Of a DNA stretch of 52,781 bases, positions 35,972 to 45,382 are shown piece after piece. The stretch is from an uncultured Granulosicoccaceae bacterium (GTDB taxonomy: Bacteria; Pseudomonadota; Gammaproteobacteria; Granulosicoccales; Granulosicoccaceae), in assembly GCA_938045275.1 (NCBI GenBank), contig CALIMV010000187.1, positions 1-52,781 on the forward strand, read 5' to 3'. The position numbers and the translations under genes were made by a program. The notes under the pieces were generated by a model. The model ran no database searches. It was not told the DNA's origin and worked only from the letters and a program-made list of their open reading frames with translations. Numbering within the stretch: the first letter of the stretch is position 1; every line of letters begins with the position of its first letter.

Positions 35972-37252
35972 ATGCTCGGAGCTCTGTTTGCCGTATTGTT
36001 ACTTTGTCTGTTGTTGATACTGCGTGTACCTATGCTGGTCTCCATAGGCATAGCGGTCGTCGTCAATTTCTATTTATCCGGTGCCTGGGCGCTAACACTA
36101 CCGCAAAGCATGATGTCTGGCATGAGTCGATTTGTATTAGTCGCCCTACCGCTGTTTGTGCTTGCTGGTGGATTAATGAATGCCGGAGGTATTTCATCAA
36201 GGCTGTTTGAATTTGCTCGCGCCATCGTTGGCTGGCTACGGGGTGGTTTGGCACACGTTAATGTTGTTACCAGTATGTTTTTTGGTGGAATGATCGGATC
36301 ATCAACCGCCGATTTGGCCGGAACCGGCTCCATCGTTATTCCAGCGATGAAAAAAAACGGATACCCCGCTGATTTTGCAGCAGCTGTCACGGCTTCATCA
36401 TCGGGAATTGGTCCACTGGTTCCACCTAGCTCACCGATGATTTTGTATTCGGCAGTGACCGGGACTTCACTTGGTGCACTGTTTCTCGCAGGCCTTATAC
36501 CCGGCATTCTACTTGGCTTGAGTCAAATGTTAATAATTGCGTTTCTTGCCAAGCGGCGCGGCTGGCAGGCATTCGCCGGATTCTCAATGCACGAGGTTAG
36601 GCGCACTGCGCGTCGCGCCTTACTGTCATTTGGTTTACCAATAATCATCATTGGTGGTTTAGTGGTAGGTGCATTCACACCCACAGAAGCCGGTGCATTC
36701 GCAGTCATTTATGCAGGTCTACTCGCGACTGTGGTTTATCGTCGTATCGGCTTGCGTGATTGTTATCGGGTGCTAGCCAATTCGGTGCAACTTACCGGCG
36801 AACTGCTGGTTATTGTCAGCCTCTCATTTGCATTGGGTGCAGGGCTTACTAACGCACACGTTCCCGAAGCGTTAGTTGTGATAATCGACTTCATTGCTGT
36901 TGGCGACAGCCAATATTTACGAATACTCGCCATGGTTATACTGGCTATCATCGCTGGTATGGTTCTCGACCCGCTGATACCTGTTCTCATGCCAATCATT
37001 CTGCCTACTCTGTTGATCTACGATATTGATCTGGTGCATTTTGGCGTTTTAATGGTCATATCTGTTGTTATCGGGCAAGTCACACCGCCAATGGCGATCG
37101 CATTGTTTATTGCCGGGCGCATTGCTGATGTCGATCAAATTAGAGTGCTACGTGCCAATCTACCTTTCTTTATTGGCATTGTAATTTTCCTGTTAATAGC
37201 CATTGCCGTTCCGGAAATTGCCACCTGGCTTCCATCAATAATGCGTGACTGA
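35972..37252 (+). CDS. dctM: TRAP transporter large permease (DctM family)
   Basis: A 426-residue membrane protein with about twelve hydrophobic segments. Family hallmarks are LPLFVLAGGLMNAGGIS, MFFGGMIGSSTADLAGTGSIVIPAMKKNGYP, SSGIGPLVPPSSPMILYS and VIGQVTPPMAIALFIAG, which line the substrate and sodium sites. An AGAGGT ribosome site lies upstream of ATG. It is a separate gene from dctQ, unlike the fused TAXI permease at 22-24 kb, so the window carries both TRAP types. Confidence 0.94.
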   Translation: MLGALFAVLLLCLLLILRVPMLVSIGIAVVVNFYLSGAWALTLPQSMMSGMSRFVLVALPLFVLAGGLMNAGGISSRLFEFARAIVGWLRGGLAHVNVVTSMFFGGMIGSSTADLAGTGSIVIPAMKKNGYPADFAAAVTASSSGIGPLVPPSSPMILYSAVTGTSLGALFLAGLIPGILLGLSQMLIIAFLAKRRGWQAFAGFSMHEVRRTARRALLSFGLPIIIIGGLVVGAFTPTEAGAFAVIYAGLLATVVYRRIGLRDCYRVLANSVQLTGELLVIVSLSFALGAGLTNAHVPEALVVIIDFIAVGDSQYLRILAMVILAIIAGMVLDPLIPVLMPIILPTLLIYDIDLVHFGVLMVISVVIGQVTPPMAIALFIAGRIADVDQIRVLRANLPFFIGIVIFLLIAIAVPEIATWLPSIMRD

Positions 37253-37320
37253 CGTTTTCGCAAACATTATTTATCCAAGTTATTACATCTTCGCACCATA
37301 ATTAAACTTAGGAGTCTATT

Positions 37321-37611
37321 GTGTTGTTTGTATTTCATATATTAGATAAACCAGGCACTACAGAGCAACGACTTGCCCTTCGACCGAAGCAATATGAGCA
37401 CCTTGGAACAGTTGAAGACCGAATGATTGTTGGTGGACCGCTGCTTGGTGAGGACGGACAAACAATGATCGGAAGCTTACTGATCATTGACTTCGATGAT
37501 CTTGCTGCTGCTCAATCGTGGTTAGCCGAAGCACCATTTACTAAAGGTGGTGTATTCGGTGAGTGGACGATTTATCCCTATACTCAGAATTGGCCCCGTC
37601 CGCAGCCGTGA
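37321..37611 (+). CDS. YciI-like small protein
   Basis: A 96-residue ferredoxin-like-fold protein of the YCII family. The pattern HILDKPGTTEQRLALRPKQYEHLG, then GGPLLGEDGQTMIGSLLIIDFDDLAAAQSWLAEAPF is typical, including the His and Asp that form the putative active site. It starts with GTG after a TAGGAG ribosome site, 68 bases downstream of dctM. It probably closes the TRAP operon. YciI proteins have few proven functions; some act in chloro-aromatic catabolism or as lactone-type isomerases. Confidence 0.82.
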   Translation: MLFVFHILDKPGTTEQRLALRPKQYEHLGTVEDRMIVGGPLLGEDGQTMIGSLLIIDFDDLAAAQSWLAEAPFTKGGVFGEWTIYPYTQNWPRPQP

Positions 37612-37682
37612 GAAGATTCGCTTAACGCTTGATGTGCGGTGGCTTGTGATAAGTCGAGACAAACTATCTGGTTTTAATCACT

Positions 37683-38090
37683 CTACTCTGCCGCCCGTAC
37701 GGGCAGTAAAACTTGATCAATAAAAAACACATCCGTAAGAAACGAGCGCACGGTAATCATGCCATTCGTATTATCAATCATGTCAGATGTAATGTTGGTC
37801 TGGGCAGTTAGAATATCCAGAACACTTTTCATGATATCGGTATCGCGTATAAAATGCTTCGAAAATGCAGCGGTTGCGCCAGCCATAGGAAGCAGTTCTT
37901 CAGTGTGGGCAGAAACTGTATTTAATGCCTTTCGGAAACGCTCCAAAAACCCACGAATCTGGGAAGCACCTTCGGTTTCCTGTTCGACTTGCTTACCTTG
38001 CGCTGCAAACGCCAGCATGAATTCGTAGGCCTCTTCTATTGTATCAATGGCTTCGCGAAAGTTCGCCGCGACTTGCTCATTTGTACTCAT
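37683..38090 (-). CDS. Hypothetical helical protein
   Basis: A 135-residue protein with no family I can name. I use ATG 38090 (MSTNEQVAANFREAI), which follows a CGGAGT ribosome site; the track start at 38213 has none. The sequence is nearly all predicted amphipathic helix (AIDTIEEAYEFMLAFAAQGKQ, ASQIRGFLERFRKALNTVSAHTEELL), resembling a four-helix bundle, and has no Cys. It is downstream of the molybdenum hydroxylase operon on the same strand, but 400 bases away, so co-transcription is uncertain. Confidence 0.6.
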   Translation of the reverse strand: MSTNEQVAANFREAIDTIEEAYEFMLAFAAQGKQVEQETEGASQIRGFLERFRKALNTVSAHTEELLPMAGATAAFSKHFIRDTDIMKSVLDILTAQTNITSDMIDNTNGMITVRSFLTDVFFIDQVLLPVRAAE

Positions 38091-38491
38091 GTTTGTACTC
38101 CGTTTGAATATCATGCTGTAGAAACAAAGGTTTTTTGCGTCAGCCATAACCCAGTGAGACAGACTACCAGGCCATTTGTGGCGCACCCTGTCTGCGACAG
38201 AAGAATTGTCCATAAACTGCCGTTGCCAAGATTGGGAATGAGATTGTCATTGCGATATTACGCAGAAAAATAATTATTGTTTCGTGCGTTGTTCGCGACG
38301 CAGAGGATGATGCATAACAATGAATAGAATTGCTGCAGCCACTGGTACCTAAAGCAAATTCCAGGATACTCACACCAACATGTTCTGACCCCAGATATTT
38401 TTTACACGCAGCAATTCCAAAGATCTATGATTTTTATTTATATTTATTGTTTATACGCTAATCAACACGATTACTCAATTGTACAGAGCTG
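38091..38491. other. Intergenic stretch
   Basis: About 400 bases between the FAD subunit stop and the hypothetical helical protein, all on the minus strand. It is AT-rich near 38420-38460. It presumably contains the promoter of the helical protein. No credible gene or strong repeat seen. Confidence 0.45.
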
Positions 38492-39487
38492 TCAAGCCGA
38501 CAAGGACCGAACAGCACGTTTTGCCAAGTTAGCCATTAGCGGCTGCTTAAAATGATTGTAGTTCAATGCTTTGGCACCAGAACTGGCTACACGACTCGCC
38601 AAAGTTTCCATTTCTTCGTTGGGCACTTCACCCTTCAGCAGATCTTCAACATTTGACATGCGTCGCGGAGTACACTGTACAGCGCCACAAACCATGCGTA
38701 TATCAGAAACGCTGTCGCCCTCTTTTATTGCCGCCATCGCAACACTGACCAGTGCAAAGTCCCATGTGTTTCGATCAGCCACTTTCTCAAAATACTGATG
38801 ACTTTCAGCCCAAGTAGCCGGAATGCGTATGCCAAGTAGAATGTCGCCCGGCTCCAGTACTGTCATGCGTTCTATATCAATTTCTGGGCCGATAAAAAAT
38901 TCTTCAGCAGGCACAACTATTTGATTCTCGCCGCGCTGTACCAACATTTCTGCATCTAGCGCAACGCATGCTGGTGCTGTGTCAGATGGTGTAACCGCAA
39001 CACACCGCTTCGCTTCAAACAACGCGTGTTCACGATTCATCGCTGTGGGCGTATTAGCAAAGCAGGTGTCACCACCAGCGCGATAGCACGGAAAACCATC
39101 ACGATAATAATGACAACGTGTATCCTGACAAAGATTGCCACCAATGGTGCCAACATTTCTGATTTGCGGACTAGCCACTCTTTCAGCAGCATCAGCAAGC
39201 ATCGGAAAGCGTTCTTTTATCAATTCACTCTTGGTAATCTCGGTAAGCGTTGTCATCGCTGAAATATAGACACCGCCATCGTCGTCCCTTATTCCGCCAT
39301 TAAGCTCAGCCAAGCCAGAAATATCGATAACCGCCGCAGGTTGTTTTACTCGATCTTTAAACCAATCGAGGCTGTCTTTCCCGCCAGCCAGAAGCCAGGC
39401 ATTGTCGCCGTGTTTCTTCACCAGCGCCTGTGCATCTGCCAGACTGCCGGGTTGAAAGAGCTCAAAATTATGCATCATGTCTGTCAT
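38492..39487 (-). CDS. Molybdenum hydroxylase FAD-binding subunit with a probable extra [4Fe-4S] site (PaoB/HcrB type)
   Basis: Medium subunit, 331 residues, passing electrons from the iron-sulfur subunit to FAD. The FAD motifs are LLAGGKDSLDWFKDR and the NVGTIGGNLCQDTRCHYYR segment. A cysteine-rich loop (Cys in NLCQDTRC, FPC, DTC and AKRC) follows, matching the insert that holds an additional [4Fe-4S] cluster in 4-hydroxybenzoyl-CoA reductase and PaoB. An AAGGAG ribosome site precedes ATG, 13 bases after the large-subunit stop. It has no leader of its own, so it would be exported with the Tat-carrying partner, as in PaoABC. Confidence 0.85.
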   Translation of the reverse strand: MTDMMHNFELFQPGSLADAQALVKKHGDNAWLLAGGKDSLDWFKDRVKQPAAVIDISGLAELNGGIRDDDGGVYISAMTTLTEITKSELIKERFPMLADAAERVASPQIRNVGTIGGNLCQDTRCHYYRDGFPCYRAGGDTCFANTPTAMNREHALFEAKRCVAVTPSDTAPACVALDAEMLVQRGENQIVVPAEEFFIGPEIDIERMTVLEPGDILLGIRIPATWAESHQYFEKVADRNTWDFALVSVAMAAIKEGDSVSDIRMVCGAVQCTPRRMSNVEDLLKGEVPNEEMETLASRVASSGAKALNYNHFKQPLMANLAKRAVRSLSA

Positions 39488-39500
39488 GGTTTACTCCTTC

Positions 39501-41915
39501 TTACTGGCAGTTGGTTTGCAACGGCTTATGAGACTGTGGTAAGCCTGCGGCTGCATTGATAATCATATCTGTCACAACAGGTGTTCGATTGAACATGTGT
39601 CCACCTAGTGCATCTGATATCGCGCATAACAATGCTGCCGAGGCGCAACCCTCAACTGGCTCACCGATTCCTTTTGACCCAAGTGGTGACTGCTCGTCTG
39701 GTAAATCTACTGCCGCCCATTGCAACGCTGCAGGAACATCAAGATAGGTTTTCGGCTTAGCCTGATACAAACCAATGGCATTCGGCCTGCCGTATTCAGG
39801 GTCGTATATATGGCGCTCCGTTGTTGCCAATCCAAAACCCATGATAGCCCCAGAGCGAATCTGGGCTGCAAGACCTTGTGGATGCATAACAACACCGCAA
39901 TCGGCAACGCCCAGATAATCAAGAATCTCGTATTTACCCGTTTCAAGATCGAGATCGATTTCTATAAAACCTGCTGCCAATGCCGGCACAGTTGCGGTTT
40001 TTGGCATATTGTCTTTTGACACGCCGATCAGTCCGCTACCGGCAAGACCCGCAACCGATGCCGCCGTCATCGGGTTAATGTCCTCTGGTGCTTCCATACC
40101 TGAAAATTTGCCGCCTAGGTCGATGGCCTTTTTTGCACAATCAGCAAAGGACATGGATTTTCCAGCATCCGCTGTGGCGACAACCATCTCGTTTTCGAGT
40201 TTGTAGTCATCTGCCGCACCACCGAGTTCCATAGCGGCTATCTCAAGCAATTTGTTTTTAGCATCGGTTGCCGCAGCGAAATTTGTTCTTGACATGGTAA
40301 ACGAGGTATTCGAACCAAACTGGCCGAAGTTCCATGGCAGATTTTTAGTTGTGCCACCACGTTCAATGATGCAGTTCTCCCACGCCATACCGAGAACTTC
40401 TGCAGCCACTCGCGAAGTTGAAGCATAAGAAAACGTTCCCAGATTTCCAACGCCGGTATGGATATGCAATTTGCCATCCGGTGATAGACGCACCAGACCA
40501 TCAAAGCCTGCTGCACCTGCAGAATGATAGGCAGATGCAACACCATAGCCGCGCACTTTCGAGCCGTTTCGCTGGCCTGATGCTTTGGAACGCTCACTCC
40601 AGTTAAATTGCTCTGCACCGTTCGCTAACGCCTCTTTCAGGTATGCACTGGTTACCGGACCCTGCTTTGCACCATACTTAGCGTCTTTGCCGCCTTCTCC
40701 CGGCGCATTGATAGACCGAATAGCCACGCGATCTATCCCAAGTTCACGCGCAGCCTTGTCAAATAGTGGCTCAAGCATGTTGGCTGCCTGGTTCTCCCCA
40801 GGCCCACGCTGCGCACCTTTGGGAACGGTATTGGTTAACACAGGTATTGCTCTGAAGCGCATGCTCTCAGGCTGAAAAACAATTGATATTGCGGCACCGA
40901 CATTGTTGAAATCCCAGAAACCTGTTGTCGTACCCAAATCCTGAACAACAAATACATCCGCCGCTGTCAGCCGCCCCTCTTTGTTGAAACCAAGCTTGCC
41001 CCAGCCTTGAAAGCCAGCACGGGCATACCCGTTGTAGTACTCCTCTGCCCTGGAGACACGTAGCATGGCCGGACGCCCTCCCATCTTTTTGGACATCAAT
41101 GCGGGTAGCACCATTAACGGATAGGCGCTTGCCTTACCACCAAACCCACCACCACAATATTCGGCAACAAACACCAGTTCGGCAGGCGAAATGCCAATCA
41201 TTTTTGCAAGCCCGGGTTGGGCGAAAGCAGTGGATTGAGTTGAGCCCCAGACATGACATTTTCCGTTTTCCCAATACGCTGCCGCAGAACGAGGTTCCAT
41301 TGCATGGTGTGCATTGGATGAATGCACGAAGGTCTCTTCTACTACCACGGCGGCTGCATCAAATGCGGCATCAACATCGCCAAACGCCCACTCGACCGGC
41401 ACCTTGCCTTGTGGTAGACCATCTTCACCTGCGAGTGCAAAGTCCTTTCCGCTCCATTTCACCTCTTGAAACTCCACATCGCGACCAACAACGTTGCCAC
41501 CAGTCAACGCGTTAGGACCGTCGGGCTTTAAACTCTCCAATGGATCAATACAAAACGGCAGAGGCTCCAGTTCAACTTCGATTGCTGCCAATGCATCTGC
41601 TGCAAGCTGTTCATTTTCAGCAGCGATTGCGACTATAGGTTGGCCGACGTAGGCAGGCTCGCTGGAAAGAATTGCCATGCCAGCAGGACCCGGTTGCTTT
41701 ACATCCTCAGGTACCAGTGTTGCGAGTACACCCGGCATTGCTTCTGCTTTGCTTAAATCGATGGATTTGACCTTCGCGTGTGGCATTGGCGAACCGAGAA
41801 CTTTTATGGATGCCATGCCATCGGCCCGAAAATCTCCAGCGTATTTGGCCGAGCCGGTTACCTTTGCGACAAGATCTGGCGGTGTGAAATCTTTACCTAT
41901 TAGTTTGTAAGCCAT
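39501..41915 (-). CDS. Molybdenum hydroxylase large (molybdopterin) subunit, aldehyde oxidoreductase type
   Basis: Catalytic subunit, 804 residues from ATG 41915 after a GGAGAAGG site; the track start at 41981 lies within the upstream gene. It has the xanthine-oxidase-family N-domain (DLVAKVTGSAKYAGDF) and the molybdopterin contact CGGGFGGKA (about residue 260). GAQRGPGENQAANMLEP follows in the cofactor domain. The catalytic Glu is in GSKGIGEPVEG near the C-terminus. This family oxidises aldehydes or hydroxylates heteroaromatics with water oxygen. Gene order is 2Fe-2S, Mo, FAD. It starts two bases after the 2Fe-2S subunit gene ends. Confidence 0.88.
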   Translation of the reverse strand: MAYKLIGKDFTPPDLVAKVTGSAKYAGDFRADGMASIKVLGSPMPHAKVKSIDLSKAEAMPGVLATLVPEDVKQPGPAGMAILSSEPAYVGQPIVAIAAENEQLAADALAAIEVELEPLPFCIDPLESLKPDGPNALTGGNVVGRDVEFQEVKWSGKDFALAGEDGLPQGKVPVEWAFGDVDAAFDAAAVVVEETFVHSSNAHHAMEPRSAAAYWENGKCHVWGSTQSTAFAQPGLAKMIGISPAELVFVAEYCGGGFGGKASAYPLMVLPALMSKKMGGRPAMLRVSRAEEYYNGYARAGFQGWGKLGFNKEGRLTAADVFVVQDLGTTTGFWDFNNVGAAISIVFQPESMRFRAIPVLTNTVPKGAQRGPGENQAANMLEPLFDKAARELGIDRVAIRSINAPGEGGKDAKYGAKQGPVTSAYLKEALANGAEQFNWSERSKASGQRNGSKVRGYGVASAYHSAGAAGFDGLVRLSPDGKLHIHTGVGNLGTFSYASTSRVAAEVLGMAWENCIIERGGTTKNLPWNFGQFGSNTSFTMSRTNFAAATDAKNKLLEIAAMELGGAADDYKLENEMVVATADAGKSMSFADCAKKAIDLGGKFSGMEAPEDINPMTAASVAGLAGSGLIGVSKDNMPKTATVPALAAGFIEIDLDLETGKYEILDYLGVADCGVVMHPQGLAAQIRSGAIMGFGLATTERHIYDPEYGRPNAIGLYQAKPKTYLDVPAALQWAAVDLPDEQSPLGSKGIGEPVEGCASAALLCAISDALGGHMFNRTPVVTDMIINAAAGLPQSHKPLQTNCQ

Positions 41916-41917
41916 AG

Positions 41918-42610
41918 TTACACCTTCTCCGATGCTTTCATCACACCCTTGAGGTAATGATCGTAGGCGCCGCAACGGCACAAGTTCCCTGACATGGCCA
42001 TTCTAGCCTCATCAACTGTCGGGTTTGGATTTTCCTTTAAAAAAGACACGGCCGTAACCACCTGGCCTGGTGTACAGAATCCGCACTGCGGACCAAGCTC
42101 ATCGATAAAGGCCTGTTGCACTGGATGCAGCGTACCGTCGCTATCAGCGATGCCTTCAATGGTGGTGATTGATTTATTTTTTATTCGGTGCGTTAACGTG
42201 GAGCACGAATAAATCGATACGCCGTCAGCCATAACAGCACAAGCTCCACACTCAGCGCGATTGCAACCGACTTTGGTCCCGATTAGGTTGAGTCCGTAAC
42301 GCAAGGTATGTGCAAGCGTCTCATTCGGCGCAACATCGACATTTCGTTTACGTCCATTGACATTCAGCGTTATCAACCGTTCAACAGCACGCGCATCGGC
42401 TCGCGCCGGACGGGTTCCGGAGGTAAAAAGAATTGCGGTACTGGATACTGCGATGCCAGAACACACTACGCCTTGCAGGAATCGGCGGCGTGTTAAATTC
42501 AATGGTTTCCAGGGAGGAATATGCTTTGAACCGTCTGGTGTGATCTCCTTGATCGCAGGCTCACCAGTGTAGTCGACTGTGGGGTCGTAAGGCATTAAAT
42601 CTTCATTCAT
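41918..42610 (-). CDS. Molybdenum hydroxylase 2Fe-2S subunit with a Tat signal (PaoA type)
   Basis: Electron-transfer subunit, 230 residues. After a polar N-terminal extension of about 37 residues comes a twin-arginine signal (LTRRRFLQG, then a hydrophobic run ending TRPARA). The first [2Fe-2S] site is CNRAECGACAV...YSC and the second is CGFCTPGQ...CRCGAY. Export of the complete heterotrimer on this one leader is known for E. coli PaoABC. The ATG at 42610 has an AAGGA site nine bases upstream; the track's 42616 start is TTG. It heads the operon. Confidence 0.88.
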   Translation of the reverse strand: MNEDLMPYDPTVDYTGEPAIKEITPDGSKHIPPWKPLNLTRRRFLQGVVCSGIAVSSTAILFTSGTRPARADARAVERLITLNVNGRKRNVDVAPNETLAHTLRYGLNLIGTKVGCNRAECGACAVMADGVSIYSCSTLTHRIKNKSITTIEGIADSDGTLHPVQQAFIDELGPQCGFCTPGQVVTAVSFLKENPNPTVDEARMAMSGNLCRCGAYDHYLKGVMKASEKV

Positions 42611-42685
42611 TTGCAATGATCCTTTGTTGAATGATATTTTCGTGCGTGATCTATTTTGTTGTGTGTTCTTAAAGTTTGGTAACTT

Positions 42686-42711
42686 GCATTCGCTTGCATC
42701 TAATCGAATGC
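42686..42711. promoter_or_regulatory. Inverted repeat upstream of the molybdenum hydroxylase operon
   Basis: GCATTCG and CGAATGC are perfect inverted copies separated by 12 bases, about 80 bases before the first gene of the operon. Half-site spacing of nearly two helical turns suits a dimeric regulator. No regulator gene is adjacent. Confidence 0.3.
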
Positions 42712-42950
42712 GAAATTGCTGTTTTGATTATCTGCCTCATACAAAGAACATTCAACCCATATCCGCCAAAAGCATTGCTGACGCGGTCCCATGAGACATA
42801 TTGGCTCAGAGATCAAGTCCGGTTAGGAATAAAAAAATGAACATAGTCTTGACTTGTGAAACTCAATCAAAGCAAAAATAGAATGATTCAATCTTGGCGC
42901 TAACATCATCTCAAACGCATCCGCTTAGATCATACCAATGGTCTTCGCGA

Positions 42951-43280
42951 ATGAGTACATCGATACTGTTATTGGTTATTGCAGAATCTCTAGTAGCACA
43001 AGAGCCGCGCGATGCTGATGCTGAGCTTCAGAACATACGGGCATTGCCCTACGGGTTTCATGTTCAATGCGAAGACGGAGATTTAAAATTCCGTAAAAAA
43101 GGCAGTGCAACCTTTCTAGTCAGAAACAGCCTCACGTGTTTGCGCACCCGTATGCAAGTTGCTGAAAAGTATCGAAATGAATTTACGCTATGCAGCAACG
43201 ATCCGACTCACGAAAACATTCCTCCAGACAGGAAAGTAGTCAAGTGCGCTAATTTAGCGATTGACGATGTCGAGATTTAG
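42951..43280 (+). CDS. Hypothetical small exported protein
   Basis: A 109-residue product from ATG 42951; the track start at 42894 is TTG. It begins MSTSILLLVIAESLVAQEP, a plausible short signal peptide. The mature part is polar with four Cys (VQCED, LTCLR, TLCSN, VKCAN), which could form two disulfides in the periplasm. I recognise no family and see no clear ribosome site. It diverges from the molybdenum hydroxylase operon and converges on the next hypothetical gene. Confidence 0.45.
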   Translation: MSTSILLLVIAESLVAQEPRDADAELQNIRALPYGFHVQCEDGDLKFRKKGSATFLVRNSLTCLRTRMQVAEKYRNEFTLCSNDPTHENIPPDRKVVKCANLAIDDVEI

Positions 43281-43313
43281 TTAGCAAAAGACTTGTAGTT
43301 CAGTCTTCTTCGT

Positions 43314-43649
43314 TTATCTTTCCGGATAGTGCATACGCCACGCACTCTGGGTTCCCGTTGTTAGCAACAGGTTTTTTGACAGCGCCGGTTTATCGCAGGG
43401 CTGCGCACCGAACTCAGCGCCCCATGCTGCTGCTTGTGGTGTGAAATAAAGTCGGTGTACCCGATTCGCGCCCAGATCTTCTTCCCTGGAGAAAACACCA
43501 AACCCATCTTCGGAGGGCATACCAACATTCTCTCTGACATAATCGATGAATCGCCCGGGCCATTTACCAATCTCGTACATTGCACGAAGATCGTATTCAA
43601 ATTTACCACCTTTAAATTCTAAATAGCACCAATCCACAAAGCGCCTCAT
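43314..43649 (-). CDS. Hypothetical protein
   Basis: A 111-residue soluble protein, rich in aromatic residues (FVDWCYLEFKGGKFEYDLRAMYEIGKWPG) and without membrane segments. It contains two Cys. I recognise no family. The ATG has no strong ribosome site. It lies 60 bases downstream of the BLUF sensor gene on the same strand, so the two may be co-transcribed, which would make it a candidate partner of the light sensor. That is inference. Confidence 0.5.
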   Translation of the reverse strand: MRRFVDWCYLEFKGGKFEYDLRAMYEIGKWPGRFIDYVRENVGMPSEDGFGVFSREEDLGANRVHRLYFTPQAAAWGAEFGAQPCDKPALSKNLLLTTGTQSAWRMHYPER

Positions 43650-43709
43650 TCAAATAGTAGTAAATAAAAAGATTCTTAGCGGGCCTTGCATTGAAAAAGT
43701 CGTTTGACG

Positions 43710-44195
43710 CTAGTATGACCGACCGTAACTACGAGTTAAATCGCGTAGTTGAGTTAACAATACTTCCTGCCCTTCTGTCACTCGCCACGGCGCCGCCTCG
43801 GATAAACCACCCATAGAAGCCATTAGAGGTATATCTTCCTCACCGTGTTCCACAACCAAAGTCATAGCCCAATGTTTGAATTCTCGTGCCGGTACCATTT
43901 CAGATTCAACTGTTTTAACATTCTTATGCCGGGAGTCATTCTTTATTTTGTCAAACAGAGAAATAATGGCAGTTTCCGGCCCCTCCAGTACCTGTGCAAA
44001 CAAGTTTCTGTATTCGTACAAAACCAATGCACCAGTAATACCCTGACTCACATTGTATTTACGCGCACCAGCTAATATTGAGGCCAGCTCGGCTTCACCG
44101 CCAGAATTTCTTTCCGGCAACAAACTTTTGCTATGATATATCAATCGATAACAGGCTTCGGCGCTCCCATTATCACTCACTGTTTTCTTCACCAT
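43710..44195 (-). CDS. BLUF-domain blue-light sensor
   Basis: A single-domain flavin photoreceptor of 161 residues. The BLUF signatures are YRLIYHSKSLL (Tyr of the photocycle at about residue 16), ARKYNVSQGITGALVLYEYRNLFAQVLEGP (the Asn and Gln that hydrogen-bond the flavin), NDSRHKNV and REFKHWAM (the switch Trp). All key photocycle residues look present. The C-terminal ~35 residues are a short helical cap, with no output enzyme domain, so it should act through a protein partner. ATG 44195 has an AAGGAG ribosome site; the track start at 44213 does not. Confidence 0.88.
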   Translation of the reverse strand: MVKKTVSDNGSAEACYRLIYHSKSLLPERNSGGEAELASILAGARKYNVSQGITGALVLYEYRNLFAQVLEGPETAIISLFDKIKNDSRHKNVKTVESEMVPAREFKHWAMTLVVEHGEEDIPLMASMGGLSEAAPWRVTEGQEVLLTQLRDLTRSYGRSY

Positions 44196-44287
44196 TAATA
44201 GCTCCTTTGTCAATATTCAAAGCAGATAAATTTGCGCGATAACTGACATAGTTGACATATCTATAACAGAAACTTCGCGAAATTCAG

Positions 44288-45331
44288 TTAGGGAACTATT
44301 ACTCCTCGACCAACAAATCGACGGTTTTTAAAATCATCAATAGCCTGATTAATGTTATCCAATGAATATTCGGTGTAGTGCATTTTCACCAAGCCATCGG
44401 CATTGAGTTCCATCAATTCTACTAATTCGATATAGTCGCCAACAAGACTCCCACCTATCTTGATCTCGTTGACGACAAACTCTAATGTCGGTATCTCAAT
44501 AGTGCCACCATAACCAACAACAATAAGCTCACCTCCTTGACGTAAGAGCTTCCAGCAAATGTTTTCCACACCAAGTTCACCGACAAAGTCAATAACGACA
44601 TGGCTACCACCACCGGTGACGTCCTTCACTTGTTCAATTAAATCTGGTCCACCATCCAGCACTATGTCAGCGCCAAGTTCCTTTGCCAATGTTTGCGCGC
44701 CGAGTTCGCGATCAACAGCAATCACCCGGGCTCCACAGAGGTGCTTCAAACATTGAATGGCAATATGACCAAGCCCACCAACCCCTAGCACAGTCACATA
44801 AGCACCTGGATGCACCAATCCAGCGGCGCGCTTGGCGGCTCGGTAAGCTGTGATGCCGGCATCGGCCATTGGCGCCACATCCAGTGGTGTGATATTGGTG
44901 TTTAATTTGATTAAAGAGCTTTCGTTCGTAATAAAGTATTCGGCAAATCCGCCATCCAGACCGAGGCCGGGAAACAGACCTTGCTCACAATACATATCGT
45001 GTCCATAACGGCAGTTCAGGCATATTCCACAACTACGATGAGGATGACAGATGACTGCATCACCCGTTTTTACGGACTTAACATTGCTGCCAACATCCTC
45101 GACCCATCCAGCATTTTCGTGGCCCATGATATACGGCAGGAGGCTCCCTTCGGCATCCATGAGGTCTTTCCAGACGCCTTCAATAATGTGAAGATCTGTG
45201 CGACACAATCCTGCAGCACCCACTTTCACCACGACGTCGTCCGGTGAATTGATCGTTGGTGAGGCTACATCTTCGATCTTCAGTTGAACGTTCATTGCCG
45301 GATCATATTCGTACAATCTTGCGGATTTCAT
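44288..45331 (-). CDS. Zinc-dependent alcohol dehydrogenase (MDR family) of the monooxygenase cluster
   Basis: NAD(P)-dependent dehydrogenase of 347 residues. The catalytic zinc ligands are in AAGLCRTDLH and GHENAGWVEDVG. The structural zinc site is GICLNCRYGHDMYC, and the nucleotide motif is VLGVGGLGHIA. ATG 45331 has an AAGGACG ribosome site. In Gordonia, Rhodococcus and Mycobacterium propane-oxidation clusters a homologous gene sits next to groEL and oxidises the secondary alcohol (2-propanol) to a ketone. Here it is last in the minus-strand run, 51 bases after the chaperonin gene. The alcohol used by this organism is inferred. Confidence 0.9.
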   Translation of the reverse strand: MKSARLYEYDPAMNVQLKIEDVASPTINSPDDVVVKVGAAGLCRTDLHIIEGVWKDLMDAEGSLLPYIMGHENAGWVEDVGSNVKSVKTGDAVICHPHRSCGICLNCRYGHDMYCEQGLFPGLGLDGGFAEYFITNESSLIKLNTNITPLDVAPMADAGITAYRAAKRAAGLVHPGAYVTVLGVGGLGHIAIQCLKHLCGARVIAVDRELGAQTLAKELGADIVLDGGPDLIEQVKDVTGGGSHVVIDFVGELGVENICWKLLRQGGELIVVGYGGTIEIPTLEFVVNEIKIGGSLVGDYIELVELMELNADGLVKMHYTEYSLDNINQAIDDFKNRRFVGRGVIVP

Positions 45332-45382
45332 TTTGACGTCCTTATTTTTAGATTGGCGATTCAATAAAATCGCAGTTCAAGT

